Positions 23,861 to 35,350 of a stretch of 64,000 bases of DNA are shown here, one piece after another (within the stretch, counting starts at the first letter, position 1; every line of letters starts with the position of its first letter). Made by a program: the position numbers and the translations under genes. A model generated the notes under the pieces. It made no database searches, was not told the DNA's origin, and saw nothing but the letters and a program-made list of their open reading frames with translations. The stretch is from Nautilus pompilius (lineage: Eukaryota; Mollusca; Cephalopoda; Nautilida; Nautilidae): NCBI GenBank assembly GCA_018389105.1, contig JACATO010002191.1, positions 186,001-250,000 of the forward strand, written 5' to 3'.

Positions 23861-24096
23861 TGGCAGTTAATTGGCATGCTGGCACCATGGCAGAGCTGGG
23901 GCCGATAATGGCCGCTATTTAGCAGGTATAATATGGACGTCTGGGGCCTCAAATGAGCGGCCGTTGGCCGCGTTGACCAGGTGGCCGTTCTATCAAGGCC
24001 GTTGTCAATGTAATTTGGTACGGGACTGTTTCAAGATGGCCTTTAAGAGCAGGTGGCCATTCTAAGCAGGTGGCCACTTGAGCAGGTTTAACTGTA

Positions 24097-25071
24097 GGTT
24101 AATGCAAGTACATGCAGAGACTCTTATCTAAAGTAAATCTGTATGTAAAGAACTCACCTTTATTTCTGTATTTATTAATGTAAATGAATTAGTGGCATGA
24201 TCAGTGCTTGTGGATCTTTTTGTTTTATGCAGGACATGGATGGAGGATGCTGCATTGATTTACGGGTTGTGATATCTGTTAACTGTTATAAGACTCCATA
24301 TATTATGACTTTTTCAAAAAAAAATATTAATTTATTTCAGAATGTATACAAATAGCTACTCTAGATTTTTGTAATTTGCCTGAAGCTAATTTGAAGAATG
24401 ACTAAATATTAAGCCCCACTTTCTCTGAAAAATTCACGTCATAAATAACAGGAATCCTTCACAATATGGCTGGTCTATTTTAGTAGGAAAAGAAAAACTA
24501 TAGATATGCATGAATGAAGTATGATGAACAGATAAATTAATTGATGGTTACAAAAATGAATCTCTTGTTTGAACTTTAACTTTCACAAAACTTTAAACCA
24601 TCACTCAAAACACTAGTCTAGAGGAATATAAAAACAGCTTGAGAATGATACAAAGTTATTACAATAGCATTAGCGGCATGTCTCTAGTATATGTCCATAG
24701 TTTTGTGAAGCTTTTGTGACTAAAATGTCGATTTAAAAAGCCTTATAATTCTTTCTTTTTTTTTTAATTTGATTTCAGAATTTTATTGCTGTCTGTGATA
24801 TAATAAGTAACCTGAGTAGCTCTTGTTCGTTTATCTTTTTGTTTTTGTCTCACTTTATTTTAAGTTCTTTATGGCAAAATATTATGCTTTATTGCATTAA
24901 CATGGAGAAGTTTTCTAACTGCAAAATTATTATGAAATTTCTTTTATTTTTGTAGACTTCATATTTTATTGAAATGTAAAGTTGGCTTACAGGGGGAAGG
25001 TAACCCCAACATTGTTAATCGAAACTCTATCGGTTACTCTGAATCTTGTTTTTTTCTTCTTGCGCATCCAG
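24097..25071. other. AT-rich non-coding stretch
   Basis: No gene recognised. A T-rich acceptor-like site ends at 24778 (..TTTGATTTCAG), with no convincing donor within the following open segment. Confidence 0.4.
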
Positions 25072-25092
25072 AGGAAAGGAATAAGAAGAGAT
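25072..25092 (+). CDS. Candidate 21-nt microexon
   Basis: The segment AGGAAAGGAATAAGAAGAGAT is preceded by a long pyrimidine tract ending CTTCTTGCGCATCCAG and followed by GTAAGTCTG, both close to consensus. Length is divisible by three. In phase 0 it reads RKGIRRD; in phase 1-1 it would give the core ERNKKR; the third frame has a stop. Very short frame-preserving exons with strong upstream tracts are characteristic of neuronal microexons in animals. No homology supports it and the parent gene is unknown. If real, it belongs to a plus-strand gene with very long introns. Confidence 0.4.
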
Positions 25093-26123
25093 GTAAGTCT
25101 GTTGCATGGTCTTGTTCATAGTTCTGCTTGTCTCCCCTCCCCCCCCTCTCCTCTCTTCACTGTGTGCATGAAATCTGTAGGACTAGTAGCCCACAGTCGC
25201 CCATATTGGAGCTATCACCAATCATGTTGTTTTTCAGGAAACCAGTATACGCCGCCAAGCGTTCTTCATTTTCTCACTCATTGCATGGTTAAGCAATTGT
25301 CACTAGTCAACATCCTGAAGGCTTTCATGTTTCAAACTCTCACTTAACTCTACATGTAGCACTGGTGTTTGCATGCTTGGTTGAATTTTAAATTGCAGTG
25401 TAGCCTCCCTTTTTTTCTTGCTACCAGGCTATTATTAATAATGATGATGATATTATTTATTTATTTATTAAAGTTTATTTTTTCATTTTTTTAAAATTAT
25501 TTCTGAATTAATTCATTTTTTTTTTATTTTTTTTTAAAAATCTGTAAATTTAGTGTACCTTGATGGCTGCGGTATATTTTCCGGCAGTTTTTGTTTGTTT
25601 GTTTTTGACTATAGTGGTGTCATTTTGTGTGCAACCTGTTGATCACTTGAAATGTGATCTCCTGACTATTGAAGATATCTGCACTAGGTGATATCCTTTT
25701 TGGACCTGTGTCGCCTTTATGTCACCTGTCCTGTCAATGTTAATGCTTGTATTCTCCTCCATCCATGTCATCTGTGTCTGCCTGGCTGGTTGAATTAGTA
25801 TTGCTCTTGGTACTTAAGTTATGCATCAATACATCAATAAACAAACAAAAAAAAAATTGCTGCCATTGTGTATATATATATTTTCCTTTTGTTTTTTTTG
25901 TTTGGTGGTCAGCATTTTATTCGCAGATTATTTTAGGATTTGGCCAGCTGTGCAATCTGAGCTTAAGAAGCATTCACCTGACTAAGCTGTATCTGTAGTA
26001 AGGTATTGATTCACCTGAGGACTCCTCTGCATTAATTTGGGTAGCTAAAAACTTTACTGGCTAAACAAAAAACTATTCTTTAATGCGTCCGTTTTTGTTG
26101 TAACATGCTGCTGATGCCCCTAG
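25093..26123. other. Non-coding, intron-like stretch
   Basis: Pyrimidine-rich at 25135-25165, then AT-rich with a poly-T and TTTATTTATT block at 25440-25540. No coding features beyond shadows of short open frames. Confidence 0.4.
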
Positions 26124-26156
26124 CAAGAAACCTATTCCGCTTTCTTTAAATGTAAG
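26124..26156 (+). CDS. Candidate 33-nt exon
   Basis: Follows an acceptor with moderate pyrimidine content (GTCCGTTTTTGTTG..GATGCCCCTAG) and ends AAG before GTGAGTATG, an excellent donor. Length is divisible by three. Two frames are open: phase 0 QETYSAFFKCK, or phase 2-2 with core KKPIPLSLNV. The 2-2 reading would end in phase 2, which is compatible with the incoming phase of the exon at 41818. Motif-based only. Confidence 0.3.
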
Positions 26157-26585
26157 GTGAGTATGTTCATCATTTGTGCTTGTTTGTTTTTTTAATTTTG
26201 AGTCCTTTTGATTACTACTTAGGTTGTCCAGACAAGTAAACATATCTTGGGTGACTGAAATTTGAGTACATGCTGCTTTAGATGTAGTCAATGTAGAAGG
26301 AAAAAATTTTTTTGTGAAGATTGCAATATGGTTATATTTTTTTTAAAAAAAATACAAAATCCATTTGGATAATTTTGTTGACTTTACCTAAGTTATTGTA
26401 AAAGGTAAAATATAGGTGCTACAGTATCTTTTAATAGATGAAAAGTGTGATGTCAGGTGTTTAGTGTTTGATTTTTCATGGTGGTTACCTGAAAGAAGGA
26501 AACTGCTTGGATCTAACGCAGTAATGGTTGTTTATTACAAAATAAATGTGTAGTGATTTTTTTTTTTTTTTTTAAAAATTAAATT

Positions 26586-26945
26586 TTATCCAACAAATTT
26601 AGAAACTTGACAATGTGGAAATCTTATAAAAGCTTCTTTATAATGTAGAGCTGTGTAAATGAAATTGAGAAAATTAGGGATATGAGACTGGCGCGCCGCC
26701 TCAACAGGTTTTTCCTGGATATTTTGAAGAGATGTCAAATCTATCGGGGACATATAAACGGTTGGCTTCATCCTAATAATGTATCCGACATTATGAGACT
26801 GCTCTCTGGGTGACTTGTTAGGTATGGAATCAAGATTGACTTTAAAAGGTCGAAACATCCATTTCAGGCTTCGGGAGAACCAAGCAGCCTGGAAGTTGAA
26901 CAAGTGCATCTCTGCCGCATTACGGTTTTGTGATAAACAAGCCAT
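26586..26945 (-). CDS. Uncharacterised 119-codon open frame
   Basis: The longest open frame in the window that is neither low-complexity nor transposase. It starts MACLSQNRNAAEMHLFNF and ends PHCQVSKFVG, with a mixed, protein-like composition (no repeats, no evident signal peptide or transmembrane segment). Just beyond its stop the minus strand carries ATTTTTAA and a run of about 17 A (plus-strand T run at 26557-26573), the layout of a processed retrocopy with a poly-A tail. No family recognised. In AT-rich DNA a frame of this length can also occur by chance, and no splice or promoter signal was seen. Confidence 0.22.
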   Translation of the reverse strand: MACLSQNRNAAEMHLFNFQAAWFSRSLKWMFRPFKVNLDSIPNKSPREQSHNVGYIIRMKPTVYMSPIDLTSLQNIQEKPVEAARQSHIPNFLNFIYTALHYKEAFIRFPHCQVSKFVG

Positions 26946-27955
26946 GGCAGCATGGTGTTTTAACTATTTTACAAAATAAGGAGGAAAAAAAAAAAAAAAT
27001 GTTCTGGGGCCCTAGCACTGACTTTAATTTACGATGATTGATTGGAAAGTGCTTGCTTAAAATTTAATTTGTGTGTTTATTTATATGCACATTAGTGCTG
27101 GTTAGGATAAATAAAATATTATTTTTTACATTTGTAAAAATGTGTTTCTATATGAGTGATGGGAATAACATTTACCGTTTGAAATTAAATTAATATATTA
27201 GGGACATTTAAATGAACCTTGGCTGAAATAGCATTGCCATAATGGTATCTGACCTCCAGGGTTTTATCTAAATATTCTTAGTATATATATATAGGTATAT
27301 TTTGTCTTTTATGTGCATTAATGCCAATTCTAAAATCACATTGCAACCTGTTAGAAGATAAACAGAAGATCAGTTTACCATCATGAATGAAGTTGAAATT
27401 AACTGTTCGTTGTGGAATACCTTAGTTACCACTTGTTATGATGATTGTTGTCATGTATCACAAGATGGCATGCCTATTTTCTAGATAATGAGACAACCTC
27501 AGGTGTGTGCCAGGTGCAGACTAGTCTGTACAAGTACGAACAGTGGCAGAGCTGTTCCTTTGTCCATGCTTTCTTTTTAGTATCTGTCTGTAGTATTAGT
27601 TTTAAATATGTGAGATGGTTAATAATAGTGTATTTCCTGCAGTATTGGTGTTATCGTGAAAAGCTGGGTGGGATCAGTTTGGGTTGGAGAGACCTTGTTT
27701 TCCGGAAACTTTACAGCGTAAAAGTTTTGTTTTCTAAACCAATTGAAATCTCTTTTTTTACCTGTGTATGCAGTCAGTCTGTAAGTAAAGCATGCATTGG
27801 GGGGGGTAATTTTGGTGTGTAAACTGCTATATAGAAACTCTTCGTCACTGAAGGACACTGCTATCAGAAATGACCAGATGAAAGAAAACTAGTAAATGCA
27901 TGGATAATAAAAACAGATGCCTCTCCTGCCTTTTTTGAGTCATTTTCAGGTGTAC
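26946..27955. other. AT-rich non-coding stretch
   Basis: No gene recognised. A weak plus-strand exon candidate at 27643-27717 (75 nt; acceptor ATTTCCTGCAG, donor GTAAAA) is open in two frames, one reading YWCYREKLGGISLGWRDL. The donor is poor and nothing else supports it. Confidence 0.35.
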
Positions 27956-27959
27956 TTAA

Positions 27960-29942
27960 CTCTTTCCCTGCCAAAGTCAGAGATCTTTGATTGGTGGCCA
28001 CATCACACTGATTGCTCAAGTTGGAGATCACCCCAATCTAGTGTAATTTTTGTGACTCTTGATAGATGGTAGGTTAGTATCACTGGGATATTATTAGTTT
28101 AAGCATTGGTGAGTGGAATTCTGAATCATCTGTTAACAGAAATGACATCATTTCCTGGTTCAAAAATGGGGATGCCCACGAGGGGAAGCGATTGGTTTTT
28201 CTGTGCAACAAGTTGAAACTATCACTGATTCAGACATTGAGAATGACTCATTTGGCAGTGGTGATGATTTCCAGAATATAGACTCTCCTCCATATGATGG
28301 AAAAAATAGTTAAAATGGTAATAGTAATGATGAGTCTGATCAAAGTGATCATCATGGTGATGTTGATTCAAATGACAGTAGTAGCAACAAAAGCCATAGG
28401 TCTATTGGGCACAGTGCCAGACAACCCTGGTGAGGTCATGGTGTATGCGCTAATCCAATCCAAGATGGTCAGAATTGGGGTCCTACTGGCCAACTCCCAA
28501 ATATTAACTCTTATGCGGCAGCAAACCCTGGTCCAAGGGGTAATGCTCAGAATGTTGGTGACAGTGTCTTGAGACGTTTTAAGTTTTTACTGGTGATCTA
28601 TTCAAAACACATAGTTACTCAGACTAACCTCTATGCTAAACAATATTTTGCTAGCCTCCCTAGACCACTCTCCCCTCATTCAAGGTCTAGGAGATGGAAA
28701 GATGCAACAGTACCAGAAATGAAAATCTGTTTTGGACTGCTGTTATTGATAGGCCTTATACGGAAGCCAGAACTCGCCCAGTGCTGGTCAAACGATGAAG
28801 CTCTACTGGCACCCTACTTTGGACTTAATATGAGCAGGAACAGATTCCAGATTATCATGATTTTTTTTTACACTTCAATGACAACACCACACGTCCAGAC
28901 AACTGCCAAGATAGGCTTTACAAGGTCTGTCCTATCCATGACAGCCTAGTGGAAAAATTCAAGGATAATTATGCTCTTTAATCCATAGATGAGATGATGC
29001 TGAAATGTAAAAGTAGACTAACCTTCAGATGTTAAAATCCCCAAAAAACCAATAAAATGTGGAATCAAAGGATATATACTGGTAGACTCTGAGAATTTTT
29101 ACTGTTGGAATATTCTCATCTATGATAGGGTGGCATGGACACTCCAAGAGATTGTTTTCCCTCTCCCTGACAGGCTTACTGGAAAATATTTTTCTCTACA
29201 TATGGACAACTTTTATAATTCAGTCGGACTTAGTGAGGCACTCCTTGACACTAATACATGTGGAACACCCTGAAAGAATCATGGGGAACCACCTGAAAAT
29301 CAGTTCATAACAGGTGTCAGTAGGATAGATAAAATGATTCCATACTATCATATAGTCAGAAAAACTGTTAAATAGCCAAAGAAATTTGTTTATACTTTGT
29401 GTAATTGGTCATACAATGACAATAATGAACCAAAGCTCACTCTGTATGAATTTAAAATGAAATTGGTGAAATAACTGTGTTCAAGGATTCATGATGATTA
29501 GGATACAGACTTAGATTTGGGCTCTGATGATAGAAATCCTACCCCTTGACCACACAGGTAGGTCCCAGTCAACAACCCAGCTGATAGACTAATTGGAGGA
29601 TTCAAAATACATGTCAGCTAAAGATATCCTCTGACTGGTGAGAAGAAATACCTGAAGCACATTGCAGGGTATGTAAAAGATGAGGGTTTTGCCATGATAC
29701 TCGAATGTTCTGTAAGCACTGCAATGTGCCTCTCTGTGGCATGAAACGCTTTGACATTTACCATTCCGTGAAGAAGTATTACCAAAATATTGTAAAGAGC
29801 AAGATCGGAGATTAATAAAAAATAGTGTCAATAAAGGTTGTGTTTTTTTTTTCCCCCCTGCTAATAAAAAGTGTACAAATATTGAAAAGTTGGTCATTTT
29901 AGGGGTATAAACTAGAAAAAAAAGACTTTAGCAGGGAAAGAG
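27960..29942 (+). mobile_element. Complete piggyBac transposon, 1983 bp, TTAA duplication
   Basis: TTAA at 27956-27959 and 29943-29946 flank terminal inverted repeats CTCTTTCCCTGCCAAAGTC (left) and CTCTTTCCCTGCTAAAGTC (complement of right), 18 of 19 identical. The transposase remnant lies inside in plus orientation. TTAA target choice with a CYCTTTCCCTGC end is diagnostic of animal piggyBac elements. The near-identity of the ends, despite a heavily broken gene, fits decay after insertion or mobilisation in trans. Confidence 0.94.
28140..29815 (+). pseudogene. piggyBac transposase (DDE_Tnp_1_7), multiply broken
   Basis: An acidic N-terminal region (DSDIENDSFGSGDDFQNID, about 28225-28285) is followed by stops and then a readable frame from about 28520. 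There VLRRFKFLL, RSRRWKDATVPEMKICFGLL, IGLIRKPELAQCWS and MSRNRFQII match the piggyBac N-terminal core (usual RWxDxTxxEMKxFLGLLLLMG.....YW). SIDEMM at about 28985 holds the first catalytic Asp, and YMDNFYNSVGLSEALL at about 29200 (across a frame change) holds the second. At 29650-29770 a C-terminal Cys-rich zinc-binding tail is visible: HCRVCKR, CKHCNVPLCGMKRFDIYH. Many stops and frameshifts separate these blocks. Non-functional. Confidence 0.9.
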
Positions 29943-29946
29943 TTAA

Positions 29947-30684
29947 TGGTTGAAAAGAGAAAAGTGGGTGAAGTGTTTTGCTGTTTTTGTCTGGCATCTT
30001 GATAAAACTATTAGCTTTCTCTTGCAGTACTTTGTAGTTATCACAGCTAATGTGGTAAAGCAACCAAGCTGGCAGCCACGATCATAATTCATTTGGCTTG
30101 TGATGTTGTAATATATACATATCTGGGAAAACACCTCAAAAGATCTTTTTGGTATGGCTCTGGGCCATGGATCCTGCCTGTCTGCCAGCAGGCTACTGAC
30201 GCTAACGATGGTTGTAATAGATGTGTAAGAGCATTGGTCAGTCATTAATTTGAAAGGGCAAAAGAAGGCACACACAACAATGTATTAAAAATGTGAAAAT
30301 AATTATAATCAAGGAAAATAATAATCAAAAAATTAGATAACTAAACAAATATTCATCCATCCTGAATCATACCTTATCCTTCTCTTAAACTTCATCTGGA
30401 TAGTGTGAGGATCCTTCTGGATCTAGACAAATAATATAATATCCTTTACCATCGATATACATATGTATCAAAAAAAAAACAAAAATAGTGGATGAAAAGT
30501 TGAATGGATGGATGCATGAGACAAATTAACCACATTCATTGATGACCCTCTGTGATCATTTACAAATAATAGTCATAATTTTCTACTTTTACATTATTAA
30601 ACACACGCACATGCGCAAAGGACTGAAATCTTTAGACAGTACTTAAAGTCTTCACTGTGCAGAAAATTTCTGACATTTTTGTAT
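29947..30684. other. AT-rich non-coding stretch
   Basis: No gene recognised. Open frames here are short and lack family features. Confidence 0.4.
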
Positions 30685-30767
30685 TATAAGGGATGTTCAG
30701 AAGAACCAGCAGGAAATGATTACATCAATTCTACTATCAGCTGGGTTTCATTTGAACATGTGGAGTA
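30685..30767. mobile_element. Short palindromic MITE, copy 1
   Basis: Left end TATAAGGGATGTTCAGAAGAAC and the complement of the right end TACTCCACATGTTCAAATGAAAC share the TGTTCA..GAA core. The right half (GGTTTCATTTGAACAT) is identical to the right half of the copy at 39044. More diverged than that copy. Confidence 0.55.
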
Positions 30768-31856
30768 GAATGAGGTCAAACAACACTAAGGAAGGGAGAT
30801 CTAAACATCTGTTGGTGAGCAGGCATTGTAAGCTCCTGACCACAGGAGGATAGCATTATATTCATTGGTTTCCCTAGTGGCACCTAAGGCAGATCCCTGA
30901 GATGTTCACAGTATGCAACTGTTGGCTGTTTATAATAACACACACACACACACAGATGACTGTCAGACTGCTTTTGCTAATCTATACCAACTTTTTGAAT
31001 ATAAGTTCTGCATGATAATTCACTGTCGGAATATCACTGCCAACACCTCTGGGCTCGTCCTGTCGTTTATTGTGAGGAGTCTTCTCTGTGCGCTTCTAAC
31101 AACGGCGGTACCTCATAAATGACTGACACCTATCAAAGTGTGACATTTCTCTTTAAAACTGCAGCAAAGAGGAGACCAAAACCCTAGCCAAAGCTGGGTT
31201 GGGGGGGATGGGATCTTAGGATGCCAAAGCTGACTATTGAAAATCCCCGTTTGTGCTTATCATAGGATGAAATCATAGTATTTCAGTTTTCCCTGCAGTA
31301 TGTGCCGTACCTTCGCCTCCGACATTTTTTATACACCAGCAGCATCCATGGGAGATTTACAGCCAGGATTATGGCTGCTGTCAATGGAGTAAGATTCCAA
31401 AGACTTGGAGGTGTGGCTCGCCACCAATAAGTCTATACTATAGAACTTATTTCCTAACTTTATTACAGCACTAATGATACTACCCTATACCATTTTTTTG
31501 TCTTTGTGACTGGAATGTCAATGGAAATCAATTTGCCATTGAAATAACTTCTGAAATTTTTTTTTTTTTAAATAAGCCTGACCTCAAAGGTATGCAGTTG
31601 ATAAGCTGTGGTGATGGGATGCGATGTAAGATGTAGCAAACCGACACACAGTGTGCTGATGTTTCATTCTGAAAAACTGATCGGACTAATTTACTGAAAT
31701 CTTGTATTAAAGAAGCAAATGTACAAAAACTTACTAATTCTATTAAGTAACAAAAAAATTTTAAAAAAAAACAATTAAATGACACTTATAATCTATTTAT
31801 TAGAATTCAATATTATATTAGTGTACAATTAGTGAAAGTCTACACTTTCCTACCCA
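30768..31856. other. Non-coding stretch
   Basis: No gene recognised. Contains a (CA)8 run at about 30939-30954. The part 31060-31430 is less AT-rich, but all frames contain stops. Confidence 0.4.
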
Positions 31857-32103
31857 ATGGGGCTGTGAATCCCAATTTTGATTATAAGATTAGTAATCAT
31901 GTATTGAGTGGGTTGCATGGCCACTTGTCAACACGAGTCACCACTACTAGAACTGTATTTTTTAGATGTAGGAAAAAACCAGAGAGTCTGGGTGAAAAAT
32001 CCATGTCTGGCAGGTGAGAAGGATCCATGTTGAGCCTTTCTCATCCAGGATCTGAACTCTGGCACTTAACCTTACCAGTCCAGTAATTACCACTGCACTG
32101 GTT
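31857..32103 (-). mobile_element. tRNA-derived SINE, copy 1
   Basis: Reads on the plus strand from GGCTGTGAATCCCAATTTTG to CCAGTAATTACCACTGCACTGG. It shares the body motif (ACTAGAACTGTATTTTTTAG then ATGTAGGA) and the reversed tRNA-like head (GATCTGAACTCTGG, complement of a GAGTTCAGATCC B box) with the other copies. Full-length by comparison with the copy at 50768. Confidence 0.75.
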
Positions 32104-33540
32104 TTTTTTTATTATTATTACTGATAAAATTTTTATTAAATATAATTAGGCAGGGACATTGAGATAGCATTTTTATAAATTAAAAAATTTAACTAAACTT
32201 ATTTTAATTGAAGGATCTTATAGAACTTTGGAACTCTTTTTTTTTTGTAGTTCTAATTTCCATGCTGTCTTTCTCCTGTTGATAAACTCATGGACCTAAT
32301 GCAATTCATCAAGAGATGACTAAAAGAGAAGAAATTTATCTGTGGATCCTGCAAGCTGGAACTCCAACAACATGACAGAACAAATGCATTTCTTTTCACT
32401 TGCTTACCAATTGTTTGTTTTCTTTTATTCATTGAGACTATTTAGACTTCCTCAGCATTTCATGATGAAGAGCTGAGGAGCAATAAACATGTGATTTCAA
32501 GAATAAAATGGTTTTTTTTTTTACCAAACACTTGCACGTTATGACGACATCGAAGCGAAGCTATGGTAAGTGGTGTGCTAGTTACAGCTTCTGTCATCAC
32601 CTTATTAATAGTACCAAAACGGACTAATAAGTCGAAGCTGTTTCGTAGATCTTTCGCCGCTGTTACCATCATCGGGATTTGATTCTAAGAACTATTTTTT
32701 TGAAGTGTAACGATGTTTCTGCTTTTATTTTTGACTTTACAAGAGCCCTGAAACCTGCCAATTCATAAGTTAGTTCAGCTACGACTAGTGGGGGTGATAG
32801 AGATCCCTGGTCTAAGCCTCTATTCTGAAAGTAACATACCACCAATAACTTTCCATTCTTATCTCAGAAATCATACAGTTCTTATTTTCATTTAAATGTC
32901 TGTTCTTGATCAGATGTGTTTAGTAAATGATAAATGGAAAAAGAAAACATTATATGTATATATCCTGAAACACTTTCTGTTATTAACATTTTTACCTCTA
33001 ATTAGTGATGCCTTGTGATTTAATTGACTGAAATATAAGTAAAATTTGCAGTGTGCCTTACATTACTGAAACAGTTGTAGTAAATTAAGGTAGATAAAAG
33101 TTGCTTTCGTATACAAACAAACATTAAAACTTTTAATATGGAATTTGTTCAGTTTAATAATACAAATATTAAAGGTCTGTTGAAGTACTTTATAGCAGCC
33201 ACAGTAAACAGTGTATTGAATAAGGAATAAAGTTTATATCTGATGTTAATTAAGAAACTTTTTGCATGGTGCAATGCTATAGAAGCTTAAAAAATGGAAA
33301 AGATGCAATCCCCTTTTCTTTTTTTTCTCTCTCCCCTCCCTCCCATTCACAACTGTTATTGTAGTGTACAGGATCCACATCATAAATTGTGTGTGTGATT
33401 GTTTCTTAGCTAAGTTTTATTTAATGTTAGCAGTTTTTTGTTTGTGTTCTGAGATTGCATGTACTCTGCTCTAGTAATGTATATCTGTGTAAAAATAAAT
33501 AAGGAAGATTTTAGCTTTTTATTTTCTTTGAATAAAGAAA
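32104..33540. other. AT-rich non-coding stretch
   Basis: Poly-T runs, no gene recognised. A 70-codon minus frame at 32460-32672 shows no family features. Confidence 0.4.
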
Positions 33541-34603
33541 TCTCTCTCTCTCTCTCTATCATCATCATCATCTCTCTCTCTCTCTCTATCATCATCATCT
33601 CTCTCTTCTCTATCATCATCATCTCTCTCTCTCGCTCTATCATCATCATCATCTCTCTCTCTCTCTTATCATCATCATCATCTCTCTCTAGCATCATCAT
33701 CATCTCTCTCTATCATCATCATCATCTCTCTCTATCATCATCATCATCTCTCTATCTCTATCATCATCATCATCCTCTCTCTCTCTCTCATCATCATCAT
33801 CATCTCTCTCTCTATCATCATCATCATCTCTCTCTATCATCATCATCATCTCTCTCTTCATCATCATCATCTCTTCTCTATCATCATCATCATCTCTCTC
33901 TCTCTTCATCATCATCATCATCTCTCTCTCTTATCATCATCATCTCTCTCTCTCTATCATCATCATCATCTCTCTATCATCATCATCATCTCTCTCTCTC
34001 TCTATCATCATCATCTCTCTCTCTCTCTATCATCATCATCTCTCTCTCTCTCTATCATCATCATCTCTCTCTCTCTCTATCATCATCATCATCATCATCT
34101 CTCTCTCTCTATCATCATCATCATCATCTCTCTCCTCTCTCTATCATCATCATCTCTCTCTCTCTATCTATCATCATCATCTCTCTCTCTCTCTCTATCA
34201 TCATCAGCATCTCTCTCTCTCTCGATATCATCATCATCTCTCTCTCTATCATCATCATCATCTCTCTCTATCAGCATCATCATCATCTCTCTCTAGCATC
34301 ATCATCAGCTCTCTCTCTCTCTCATCATCATCATCTCTCTCTCTCTCTCTCTATCATCATCATCATCATCTCTCTCTATCATCATCATCATCATCTCTCT
34401 CTATCATCATCATCATCTCTCTCTATCATCATCATCATCTCTCTCTCTATCATCATCATCATATCTCTCTCTCTATCATCATCATCATCATCTCTCTCTC
34501 TTATCATCATCATCATCTCTCTCTCTCTATCATCATCTCTCTCTCTCTCTATCATCATCTCTCTCTCTCTCGCTCTCTATCATCATCATCATCTCTCTCT
34601 CTC

Positions 34604-34641
<38 letters not shown>

Positions 34642-35350
34642 CTCTCTCTCTTTTCATCATCATCATCTCTCTCCTCTCTATCATCATCATCATCTCTCTA
34701 TCATCATCATCCTCTCTCTCTCTCTATCATCATCATCATCTCTCTCTCTCTCTCTATCATCATCATCTCTCTCTCTCTATCATCATCATCATCTCTCTAT
34801 CATCATCATCATCTCTCTCTCTCTCTCTATCATCATCTCTCTCTCTCTCTCTCTCTATCATCATCTCCTCTCTCTCTACATCATCATCTCTCTCTCTCTC
34901 TATCATCATCATCTCTCTCTCTATCATCATCATCTCTCCTCTCTATCATCATCATCTCTCTCTCTCTATCATCATCATCATCTCTCTATCATCATCATCT
35001 CTCTCTCTCTCTCTATCATCATCATCTCTCTCCTCTCTCTCATCATCATCTCTCTCTCTCTATCATCATCATCATCTCTCTCTTCATCATCATCATCTCT
35101 CTCTCTCTCTATCATCATCATCTCTCTCTCTCTCTATCATCATCATCTCTCTCTCTCTCTATCATCATCATCTCTCTCTCTCTCTATCATCATCATCATC
35201 ATCATCATCTCTCTCTCTCATCATCATCATCATCATCTCTCTCTCTCTATCATCATCATCATCATATCTCTCTCTCTATCATCTCATCATCATCATCTCT
35301 CTCTCTCTCTATCATCTCTCTCTCTCTCTCTATCATCATCTCTCTCTCTA
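33541..35350 (+). repeat. 1.8-kb compound satellite: alternating (CT)n and (CAT)n
   Basis: About ninety alternating blocks of (TC)3-10 and AT(CAT)2-6, typically CTCTCTCTATCATCATCATC, with block lengths varying independently. One 32-T run (34610-34641) interrupts it. The plus strand contains almost no G and no stop in one frame, which creates a spurious 640-codon open frame of Ser, Leu, Ile and His. Different from the satellite at 1709, which has CA or ACA instead of CAT triplets between CT runs. As plus-strand RNA it would offer hundreds of UCUCU and UCAU motifs. Confidence 0.98.

Larger units (their letters stand above)
21750..24094 (-). mobile_element. Complete Tigger-like DNA transposon, 2345 bp, TA duplication
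   Basis: Both termini are visible. The left end is CAGTCAAACCTG, just after TA (21748-21749). The right end is the complement of CAGTTAAACCTG, just before TA (24095-24096). Subterminal 'GCAGGTGGCC' motifs repeat three or four times within the last 160 bases (around 23978, 24049, 24067) and 'GAGCAGGTGGAC' occurs once on the left (21806); they are candidate transposase-binding repeats. The transposase is on the minus strand but broken, so the copy depends on others or is dead. A TA duplication with pogo/Tigger protein fits the Tc1-mariner superfamily. Confidence 0.92.

Noticed and set aside
33410..33921. Minus-strand frames with Met/Asp/Arg/Glu repeats
   Set aside because: Complement of the same CT/CAT satellite.
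33541..35350. Possible CRISPR-like array (regular short repeats)
   Set aside because: Blocks are simple repeats without unique spacers, and the DNA is eukaryotic.
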